From positions 26,480,318 through 26,544,317 of the forward strand of contig OY986436.1 in the NCBI GenBank assembly GCA_963920525.1: a DNA stretch of 64,000 nt, in the 5' to 3' direction. The translations under genes were made by a program, and so were the position numbers. A model generated the notes under the pieces. It was given only the letters and a program-made list of their open reading frames with translations. It had not been told where the DNA came from and did not search any database. Origin of the DNA: Dichetophora obliterata (lineage: Eukaryota > Arthropoda > Insecta > Diptera > Sciomyzidae). Of this stretch, positions 23,690 through 33,500 are shown piece after piece. How positions within the stretch are numbered: the first letter of the stretch is position 1; each line of letters opens with the position of its first letter.

Positions 23690-24480
23690 ACTATTCGTTT
23701 ACAACTCAGTGGTTCGAACCAGACAATGCATCACATTTTTGAATCAATGAGCCACTTACTTACGCCACTTACACTTGATTTATTCGAAAAAAGTGAATAA
23801 TTTTTTGAATCATGAGCCACCTACTCAAAAATGAGTATGAATAAGTTTAATTAATTTCCAAAGTAGTACTCATATGTGATTTATTGGAAAAAAGTGAATC
23901 ATGTTTTTTAATCATGAGCCACTTACTCAAAAATGAGTGTGAATAAGTGTAAGTAGTTTCCAAGTAGTACTCATATGTTACTGATTAGATAAAAAGTGAA
24001 TCACATTTTTGAATCATGAGCCACTTACTCAAAAATGAGTATGAATTTCCAAAGTAGTACTCACATGTCACTGATTCGAAAAAAAAGTGAATCACATTTT
24101 TGAATCATGAGCCACTTACTCAAAAATGAGTGTGAATAAGTATAAATAGTTTCCAAAGTAGCACTCATATGTTACTGATTCGGAAAAAAGTGAATCACAT
24201 TTTTGTATCATGAGCCACTTACTCAAAAATGAGTGTGAATAAGTGTAAGTAGTTTCCAAGTAGTACTCATATGTTACTGATTAGATAAAAAGTGAATAAC
24301 ATTTTTGAATCATGAGCCACTTACTCAAAAATGAGTATGAATTTCCAAAGTAGTACTCACATGTCACTGATTCGAAAAAAAAGTGAATCACATTTTTGAA
24401 TCATGAGCCACTTACTCAAAAATGAGTATAAATAAGTATAAATAGTTTCCAACGTAGTACTCATATGTGATTGATTCGAA
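23690..24480 (+). repeat. ~100-bp satellite with three-monomer higher-order repeat
   Basis: The anchor CATGAGCCACTTACTCAAAA (first copy with one change) starts at 23811, 23913, 24015, 24106, 24209, 24311 and 24402. Spacings are 102, 102, 91, 103, 102 and 91 bp. The short 91-bp monomer recurs every third unit, so a block of about 296 bp has been duplicated. Each monomer carries the imperfect dyad ACTCAAAAATGAGT and GTACTCATATG. Confidence 0.92.
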
Positions 24481-24531
24481 ACAACTTTGTCTGCAGAGAG
24501 GAAATGTTAATTCTATTGAAAAAAACATTTA

Positions 24532-24773
24532 GGGTATTCACAAGGTGTGATATCATGTCATATTGTCCTAAAACTTTACAACTAAAATTTACAAGATAAA
24601 TAAATGCAAATAAGAAACAGCAGTTTGACTACGCCATTTCAATAAACATAGCTTTCAGGGTTGTAATATATTAGTACTTTTTTATATAGAAGGCAACAAT
24701 AAAATGTTTAAACTAGTATAAAATCTTAGGACAATATGGCATTATGACATGATAACACATCTTGTGAATATCC
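24532..24773. mobile_element. TA-flanked MITE, 242 bp
   Basis: Ends GGGTATTCACAAGGTGTGAT and, inverted, GGATATTCACAAGATGTGTT continue to ATTGTCCTAA, giving TIRs of about 40-48 bp. TA flanks both sides. Its terminal sequence resembles that of the insertion at 5270-7672. Confidence 0.8.
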
Positions 24774-24782
24774 TAATTATGT

Positions 24783-24858
24783 CTGAGCTGGGGTTTGAAC
24801 CGCAGTTCTTAAGCTTATGGGCCACGCGCTCTACTAGTACGCTACGGCCACTACAATC
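24783..24858 (-). repeat. tRNA-like sequence (SINE head or tRNA pseudogene)
   Basis: On the - strand an A-box-like stretch (GCCGTAGCGTACTAGTAGAG) precedes GCGGTTCAAACCCC, a good B-box, at tRNA spacing. The T-arm pairs with one mismatch; the acceptor stem does not pair convincingly and no CCA or tRNA 3' context is seen. A tRNA-derived SINE or pseudogene is more likely than a working tRNA. Confidence 0.5.
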
Positions 24859-24869
24859 CATTTACAACA

Positions 24870-26413
24870 AAATTAATTTTCATCTCAAGGGTTGTACAAA
24901 GCTTATAAAAATGAAATATACTGAAATCACAAAATTGGAAACATATTTTTTTAGTTGAGGTTCCATCAAGTGTTGAAAATATAAGTGGCATAACTTTACA
25001 TAAGGAAAAAAACGCACGGATGGAAAGAAGAAACGAATTGTTTTATTTATATAAAGGTAAATATCACATCTTTTGTGGATTTAAAAACAGCATAGTTATA
25101 CAAATCCATTCACACGCACCTCACAAAAATCTGTTTTTTTCGATAAAGGCATATTAAAATTTCAGGGTGGACTCAGATCAGATCTACAACTTCCACTATG
25201 TCTTATGTTGTTACACTGTGTTATAGATATTTCTATAGCTTGTACCAAAACAGTTGGCAAAAGTCTTTAAAATTAGTTTTTTCTTTTAGCCTGATAAATT
25301 TATCAAGGCCAAATTAAAAACAAATTCGTAAAATTACTCATAGTCAACAATTTCCATTGCCATTTATACTAGCAAACGAAAAATGTACACTAATTGAAAT
25401 TAATTAACTAATTTACACCAGAATAACTACAAGTTTGATAAAAAAATATTTAAATTCAACACTTTGAAATAACAATTAAGTATTTGACCTCTTTCACCTT
25501 TTCCCTTTTACAAAACATTGCCACTGAATCATGAATTTAATTATTTTGTTGCTCAACTTTGATGTGGTAGCCCAGGTGGTAGCACATGTCACAAAAATAG
25601 GTTTTACAATAACAAAACCTTTAAGTTTATTAAATTTTGATATAATCAATAAAGTGCACACGAAGCTTTACATTTGCATAGGCGGCAACAAATTCAATTA
25701 AAACTGCTCGCGTAGAAAATAATTGAGCCATGCTATGCAACAGGGATAAATTACATTACAATTAAATATTGTGTGCATAGAAAAACAAAAGTATCTAATT
25801 TAAGAGATAAAAATCTATAAATAAATTTAATAATGAAACAACTCACTCACTGAATCACCAAGCTAAGGTCTGGAGCAAAATTAGAGTTCTGATTAAAGCG
25901 CTACAAATAATTTAATAATTTTTAAAAAAATATCTAATTCTTATGTCTCATGTTCGATGAAAGCTGTTTTTGATAAGAAAAAAAAAATAAATTTCTATAT
26001 TCATAGAACACACGACTTTAATTTATTAACGTACTGAAAGGCTTTGATGCTTGTTGCTTTATGTAGCAATATAATTATTTATAATTACATTTAATTTAAA
26101 TAAATAATTAAAAGAATTCATGACGATATTAAAAAAAATCTATATGACTCAAAATGTATCACGTAATAGAAAATGTTTTAAAGAAACGAGATAAAAGTAC
26201 CTTTTCAATAATATTAAAACTGCGAAAATATCTGATAAACCTCCAAAGATATAACATTTTTAAGATTTCACTTTGTACTTCTACAGCATATGTAAAACGA
26301 AAGCGTAGGTATTTTAGCACAATCGTACTACATTCACATCATCCTACATAAAATAAACACATAAAAAAAAATAAGGGAGATGGAATAAAAGTATGGTCAG
26401 GTCATGGTCCTAA
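24870..26413. other. no gene recognised
   Basis: AT-rich non-repetitive-looking DNA. No coding frame with known motifs, no clear inverted repeats. Confidence 0.4.
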
Positions 26414-26421
26414 GTTCTTAC

Positions 26422-27956
26422 TAGGGAAGTCAATCCCGGGATCTCGGATTTCGATTTAAGCCCTTTTAAATCCTGGGATTTTCTTTCCTGGATCCCGGGA
26501 TTTTTAAATAAAAAAATTTATATTACAAATATTCATGTAAATGCAAACATTTAGTTTTAAGTTGATATTAATATAGAATTAGAAAAAAACTTTTATTGAG
26601 GCTGAACAAGATTATTAGGACGATGAGTGTGAATCACAGGAGCAAAGACTGTGCAAAGTTTTAGAAGAATTTGCAACATCGTGAAGTCAGCTATGTATTT
26701 AAAAATTGTCAGATATTCTGACTTAGGAAATAATTTTGTTTTATGGTGAAGGCAATAGAGATAGAAGCAGAACGATGCTTCTTATCAGCGGGTTATATTT
26801 GTAATAATATTCGAACAAAACTCTGCAATAAAAAATAAAACGAGTTGATCTGCTTAATGTATTACTTAAAAAATAATTTAAACAAAAAATTTAATTTGAA
26901 AAGTCTTTTCCAACCTTAATTTGCCTTAAACAACAACAAAAAAAACATGAAGGCGGTGTAAAAAAAGGGTAACATTTATATAGTAATATCTTAAACTGTT
27001 ACGTCTTTTTTATATTTTTTGTTCTTTAACCCTTTCAATGGCTAGGCTTAACTAAGAACAAAATAATTTTATTAAGGTAATATTCCTACCATTTAGGCCC
27101 TTAAAAAATTAAAAAAAACATACCTTTAATTTTAATCTGCGCTTTTTTCATTTTACAAGCTTATACAAAGAAAAAAAATTGTTTTGCTCCTGTTCGGCAC
27201 AAAGTCTTTTCTTTATCTTTTAAACGTTTTTTGAGCCTTTAGATCCTTGTTTTTTAAACCCACTCAATATTCTTATCATTAAAGCCATAAAAAGGAAAAA
27301 AAAAAACATAAATTTGATCTTTGTCCGGTTGACTGTTTCTTATAAAATAGACCAAACCAATTTTTTTGGCTTTTTTTCGCCACAAAAACGAAAATCCAAC
27401 TGACTTTAATGTCAAATATATCTCTAAATTTATTTTTATCATGTTGGTTCATCTCTTTTTTCATAGAACCAAACGATTTGATTTAAAAAAGCTTTGCAAA
27501 ATAAATACAACTAAAAATTACTTCCTGACGTGTCCAATATATTTGGAAAATCCACTGAAAGTGTTAAATAACTACAATGTGCTAGTCATTAATATTATTT
27601 ATGTTTTTTGTGTTTTTTAACAATAAGGGTACTCACAATTGTGTGGTATAGTAGTAAGGTTTTTTGCCATAGTTGAAAATCACATTATGAGCATCCTTTA
27701 AAAAATAATTTGTGGTTCGGTACCCCCCACTATAGCTTAATGTGTTTTGTTCTGTTTTTGTTACTTTATAAGTGAATTAATTTACATTTTTTAGTTTCAA
27801 GTAATAAATAATAAAAAATTGTATTTTGAATTTGAAAAAAATAATGTTTGAATTATTTACTTCTTAAAATATTCAATCCCGAACTAATCCCGGGATTGAG
27901 ATTTTCAATCCCGATAAACCCGGGATCGAGAAAAGCTTCCGGGATTGCACTCCCTA
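26422..27956 (+). mobile_element. hAT-family element, copy B
   Basis: It starts TAGGGAAGTCAATCCCGGG and ends, inverted, TAGGGAGTGCAATCCCGG. GTTCTTAC (26414-26421) and GTTCTGAC (27957-27964) form a 7/8 target-site duplication. It is homologous to copy A (4567-8131) at both ends. It keeps only about 110 bp of the nested block that fills 2.4 kb of copy A, but contains additional AT-rich DNA near 27000-27500. Transposase relic at 26765-26870. Confidence 0.85.
26765..26870 (+). pseudogene. hAT transposase C-terminal fragment, copy B
   Basis: EAERCFLSAGYICNNIRTKL is readable, followed after stops by LNVLL. It corresponds to the fragment at 4956-5076. In this copy the first two segments remain in one frame, where copy A is frameshifted. 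Non-functional. Confidence 0.6.
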
Positions 27957-28085
27957 GTTCTGACCTTTCTAAAGGTCACATAAATTTAAGACGAAAAGTT
28001 TTTTATTAGTGGTAGCAAAGTTTGTGGAGAAAGATCACCTGTTGATCATCACCAGTACACTTGCCACTATTATAATTTTTGTTTG

Positions 28086-28536
28086 CAAAAAATCGTTATT
28101 TTCTCTAAATATTCCGTTATTAAGGGGAAACAAAAACATATATTAAGAGCTGAAACAGTGACCTTTCGCTTGAAGTATAATGTTAATAAGGTTGGATTAT
28201 GGACAAAAATCTAAATGTTTACTTAAAAATAACTTTTAGCTATAAAAACTTCGATAAGTAATCGATATATTGATATATCCGTTGGTGAATCTTATTTTGA
28301 CCATGAGCACATCAAAATGGCATTCTCCAAATGAACGATTAGTTAAAAACAAAAACCATATTACTCGTATTGTACTGTTCAACCTAGTATGTATACAAAA
28401 ATTAAAAATACAGCAACAATGGAGAAAAAAGTTTAACATATTATACATCAAACGAAAGGTCATTGTTTCAGCTTTTAATATATCTTGTTTTAAATTCCCC
28501 TTAATAATGGAGTTTTTAGAGGAAATAACGGTTTTA
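28086..28536. repeat. fold-back element, ~100-bp arms
   Basis: Left arm 28086-28185 and right arm about 28431-28536 are inverted copies sharing AAAGGTCANTGTTTCAGCT, TTCCCCTTAATAA and ATAACG. The two overlapping frames on opposite strands at 28236-28584 are by-products of this palindrome. Confidence 0.75.
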
Positions 28537-28539
28537 TGC

Positions 28540-29078
28540 AAACAAGCAAGCATTTTATGTTATAAGCAGAAAGACCGTCTGTAGCGTGACCGGGTTGCAA
28601 ACAAAATATTTATTTTATCTCTTATTTTAAAGATATATAAATTATCTTTCGAATGGTATCTGAAATAATCAGATCAGTTAATTGTTAGCAAAGATATAGT
28701 CGAATTTGTATATAGACTTCGTAAAGTAAAATATTTTTTAAAAATCGATAACTCGGTAACTAATCGATGTATTTATTATTCCTTCGTTGAATGTTATTTT
28801 CTCAATGAATACTACATAACCCGAAACCGTACTTGTGCCAGTGTTTTTTTTTCTAATGAAAAATTAGCCTTTCGAAAGAATTTATTGGTAAAAGTCCACA
28901 GATTTTTCCTGCTTTTTCGCAGTGTATGTATGCAGCCCTGGCCCACCCTAACGCCAATATAGTTTGCTAAAATTATTGCGCCTCTCTTCATCGAAAGTGC
29001 AGCACAATGAAAATCGCAACCAAAACAAAGACCAAAGCATGCAGTGCTGCCAAGTCACAGCGAAAAGCATGATATTTC
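28540..29078. other. dispersed repeat segment and proximal upstream DNA
   Basis: The part at 28600-28830 resembles 31010-31600 (AGATATAGTCGAATTT, AAAATCGATAACTCG, TTATTTTCTCAATGA), so it is dispersed repeat. From about 28930 the composition is less AT-rich. No gene recognised. Confidence 0.45.
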
Positions 29079-29086
29079 CTTCGGCA

Positions 29087-30063
29087 CATGGTTGCCACCT
29101 CAAATTCCCACGAAAAAACCTTTTTCCCACAATAGCAAAAATTAATAACCACGAAAATTCCCATGGTATAAATTTGAAAAAAAAATCCCATCGTAATTAA
29201 AAAAAACCACAAAAAATCCCACGGACAATTAAAATAACCACTAAAATTCCACGCAAATAAAAAAAACCACGAAAAATCCCATTTGTATTTAAAAAAACCA
29301 CGATAAATCCCATTTGTATAAAAAAAAACCACAAAAAATCTCTCTTCTATTAAAAATTACCACAGTAAATAATACGGACAACAAATTGTCAAAAATTAAA
29401 CAAAAAATTAAAGAGAACATCTAGTATATTTCGTGGTATGTGTTTTAATTAGTCTTTTAGTAATAATATTTAATAAAAAATATTTGTTTATTCCACCTTA
29501 GACCTGTATAAAGTTTACAAAAAGAGTTACAAATTAGTTTTTAGTCTTTCGATGAACAACGAACATTTCGACATGGTGTGACGTTCGATGCTTGTTGTTC
29601 GATAACCAGCGACGATTACGTCGAAAGCAACTCGTAATAAGGGTCAATCACAAATCAATTTTAAGATATACTAATTTTGTATATTGATAAAAAAAGAGAA
29701 AAAATTCATTGAAACATATTTTCCCAATGCATGGAATTATGTCAAGAGTGAAAGAACTTCCCACCAAACCAAAGTAATCGAAGTTTTAACGAATTCGTTG
29801 CAAAAATCATATAGATGGGTTGAGACGATTTTAACAATGAACAAAATATAAAAATTATAGACTTTTATGTATATTTTTATACATATTTTAACTGAAAAAT
29901 AAAAAGAAATCCTTCAAAACTAAAAAAATCCCACAAAACAAAAAAATCCCACGTGGATTAAAAAATACCACACTCAATTAAAAAATCCCATGTGAATTCC
30001 CATTTCCCACGGTAATTAAAAATAACCACAAATGGGATTTTTCCCACAAAGGTGGCAACCGTG
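29087..30063. mobile_element. hAT-like MITE built of CCCACG/ACCACG arrays, next to the flippase promoter
   Basis: The ends are CATGGTTGCCACCT and, inverted, CACGGTTGCCACCT. CTTCGGCA flanks both sides perfectly (29079-29086, 30064-30071), an 8-bp target-site duplication. Units of about 25-30 bp such as AAAAAACCACGAAAAATCCC repeat across 29090-29350 and about 29910-30055. Non-coding. It ends about 390 bp before the start codon of the P4-ATPase gene. Confidence 0.88.
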
Positions 30064-30071
30064 CTTCGGCA

Positions 30072-30452
30072 TTTCTGCTTTGTGCTGCAATTTGCAAAGT
30101 TTGGCAAGTGGTACAGCTACTTGTCTCTTTCGCTCACACGTTAGCTGAGACTTATATCGATTTTTCTGAAAAAATACTTGAACAAAAAACTTTCATCAGT
30201 CTTGAGACGAATTTTATGTGTTTTGCTTGTGTTTCTGTGAAAAAAATAGTTTTTATCGAATAATTTGCAGTTTTTCAGCTGTTAATAGTGAAAGCTGCGC
30301 ATAGTGCAGATAACTCTTATAAGATTTTAATCAAAAAGTAGAAATATTCGTTAGTTAATGTGCAAATAAATGTGAAAGAATTTTTTCTTTTGACGTTTGA
30401 TGTGCGCATTATAGAATAATAGTTAATCAACTTTAAATCTGTGAATTTTAAA
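30072..30452 (+). promoter_or_regulatory. 5' flank and 5' UTR of the P4-ATPase gene
   Basis: This is the only DNA between the MITE and the start codon. A fly-type initiator TCAGTC at 30196-30201 could be the transcription start, which would give a 5' UTR of about 255 nt; no TATA box at the proper distance and no good DPE were seen. The start-codon context is AAAATGG, and an in-frame TAG at 30420-30422 closes the frame upstream. The exact start site is a guess. Confidence 0.4.
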
Positions 30453-30550
30453 ATGGATGACGCTTCGTCGCAAAGTTCCGTGACTACGCCAATTGTGCGT
30501 GAAAACATTCCGTTAATCAATCGTCCTAAAAGGCGCTGGTATCTTTTCAG
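30453..30550 (+). CDS. ATP9A/ATP9B-like: P4-ATPase exon 1 (N-terminus)
   Basis: It encodes residues 1-32 and two bases of codon 33 (starts [10 protein letters not shown], ends RRWYLF), a hydrophilic cytosolic tail. Donor GTGAAT at 30551, phase 2. Joining AG to the C at 37114 makes Ser33 and continues [12 protein letters not shown] without a break. The segment is not conserved enough to prove by homology alone; support is the start context, donor and phase. Confidence 0.82.
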
Positions 30551-33500
30551 GTGAATCATCAAATTATCTACAAAATTTTCAACATTTTTACGTGTTTTTT
30601 TTTGTTTGCTCCAGTTATCAATTATTTGGTTTTTATGCACTATGTATTTGTTTTTCAACTTTTATCGCTCGCTTGTCTCTTTGAGGGCTCACCAAGGTTG
30701 CCAGTTATGTGGGAAAAATCACATTCGTGGTAATTTTAAATTGGACTTGGAATTTTTTATTTGGGAATTCCCATGATATTTTTTAATCCAGCGTGGTATT
30801 TTTTAATTTGTCGTGGGAATTCAGCGTGTTATTTTTTAATTGCATGGGAGTTCGGGAATTTTATTAAAAATTTATTTTTCACTTTTATTTAGCAAAAATT
30901 TAATAATGGTGGTCGATGAACGGGGGTGATTACGATTTTCGAGGCCCCTCGATTTGAGTATGCAGTTTTGAAGTACTCGTCGAGAAAATAATATTCGCCG
31001 AAGGATTTATCGATATATCGAGATATCGATTTTAAAAAATGTTTACTCAACGGAACCAATATTTATTTTCGGATATAACTTTGCTAATATTTTTCCAATC
31101 TGAATGATTTAGATGCCTTTCGAAAGATATTTAAAATGTTTTTAATATAGAACAAAAAAAAAATATTGTTCTGCCTTTTACAAAATGTACTTTTTCTGTA
31201 AAATTATCCAGATAGACTTTTATCAAAGGCTGTTTGTTGTATTCTGAAGTACATATTGATATTTTTCCTAATTTTTATAAAAAAGTGGCTCTGCCTTTTA
31301 CAAATTGCACAATTATTTGTTTTTTTTTAATGATACACAAATTATCCCGATAGGTCAAATATAAGCATAGATATAGTCGAATTTACATTAACCCACATAG
31401 CGCCGGAAACTATTTTTTCCTCAGTTTTGTTGACTTTTTGGTGGCCTTTTAAAAGGATGGTTGCGCTAAGTGGGTTAAGACTTCTTTTAGTAATTTTTTT
31501 GAAAATAGATAACTCGATTACAAATCGATATATCGATAAACAATTCGGTGAATCTTATTTTCTCAATGAGCTCTTCTAAACTGCACATTCAGATCTTGGG
31601 GGCCACGAAAATCGTAATCGTGCCGATGAACGACATATATATACACAAGCGTAATGCTATAAGTTTACGCTGTACATTTTCTCGAACTTGCCCTTAATAA
31701 AAACGATTTAGAGCCTGAACAGTATCAAACGTCGTTACGACCGGCGATCCTCTCTGGTCGCCAGATACAGAGAACCAGGGATGATAAATTCAGTACTAAA
31801 TTCTGTACTTTTCGCTTTTCAAAAGTACCGCAGTACCCCCGCGATGATTTCACTACTTTTTACAAATATTGTCTTAAACAGTAGGAGAGTGGGGAGTTAT
31901 TAAACCCGCTTTGTTTGGTGGTTAAAACTACCACAAAAAATTTTCACATTTTTACGAATTGAATTTCGAGTTGTGAAGCACTACTAAAAATCACAGAAAA
32001 TTAAATTTTTTGGTCAAAATTTCTTATTGGTATCGGAGAAAATGACAAATTATTATGATTATTATGTAAAGGGTCCGCCATCTAACGTTTTTTTTTCAAC
32101 TAGTGCTTATTTCGTGAATGGTAACACTAACCTCATGTCTGATTCGACAGATAATTAGTTTTATCCTTCCGCTAAACGAATATGGTTGTGTATATGCTTA
32201 AACAACGCTGGAAAATATTGCGGCATTACTTTGAAAATCATGATGCCGATTTTGCCAAAAAAATCATCTTTTCAGATGAAGCTCATTTTGATCTTGGCGG
32301 GTATGTAAACAAACAAAATTGTTGCATTTGGGGCACAGAAAACCCGCACGCATACATTGAAAAGCCGCTGCACCCAAAACGAGTCACTGTTTGGTGCGGA
32401 TTTTGGTCCAGAGGCATAATTGGGCCATTTTTCTTCGAAAATGAGCAAAGAGTGGCCGTTACAGTCAATGGCGATCGTTATCGGGCCATGTTGAACGAAT
32501 TTTTGTTCACAAAAATTGAAGAGGAGGATATTGGCAACATTTGGTTTCAACAGGATGGCGCTACGTGCCACACAGCCGAAGCTACACTCGATGTTTTGCG
32601 ACCTGTTTTTGAAGATCGCATTATCAGCCGTAGAGCTGATGTCGTTTGGCCACCTCGGAGCTGCGATTTGACACCGTTGGACTATTATTTGTGAGGTGCC
32701 CTCAAAGATAAGTGTTACGCCGACAAGCCAGAGACAATTGACGCTTTAAAGGACAATATTCGTGAAGCCATTGGTGAAATACAGCTGCACACAATCGATA
32801 ATGTGCTTAAAAATTGGACCGATCGTGTAGGCTACTGCATGGCCAGCCGAGGCAGCCATTTGAATAAAATTATTTTCCATTATTAACCGGAAGGATTGTA
32901 CTTTCAAATAAAAAAAGAAATTTGAGAAAAAATCCAGTAGTTTTTTTTTTTAGAATTTTCAAAAAAAAAAAGTTATTTGGCGGACCCTTTATAAGAGTTA
33001 AGAAAATGGAAAAAATTAGAATTTAAAATTTTATAATATTTTTCTTTGTTTTCTCATAGTTTTCATATAGTTTTCATAGTTTGCGAATAGTTTCAAAGTT
33101 TTTTTCATTGTTTTTTTTGTTTTCAAAATTTTGTAATAGATTTCATAATTATCTTATAATTTTAGTATTTGTCAACTCCTCGAGTATATATACTATATTT
33201 TTCGTAAGAGAAAACACAGAAAAATAACAAAATTTATTGAAAAATCTTATAAATCCCACTAAACATTCAAATTTTTTACAAATAATGCGTAATACGCATG
33301 TAAAATACGATTTCAGGTTGACTTTTGTCATATTTGCCATGCTTTACATCTCCCCACTTGATGTGCTTCATTTCTGCCCATTCCCTACTATTTCAACACA
33401 TTTTTTATTCGCTTCACGTCAGTTTGTTCCGTACAAATGGAATCCATTTTTAACCAACTTTCCGATGAGCTAGAGTTTTGAAACTTAAAATGTAGCTCAG

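Noticed and set aside
23690..24480. CRISPR-like repeat array
   Set aside because: Monomers are contiguous ~100-bp tandem repeats without unique spacers, in eukaryotic DNA.
28236..28584. Two overlapping ~105-codon frames on opposite strands
   Set aside because: They span a fold-back palindrome and have no known motifs.
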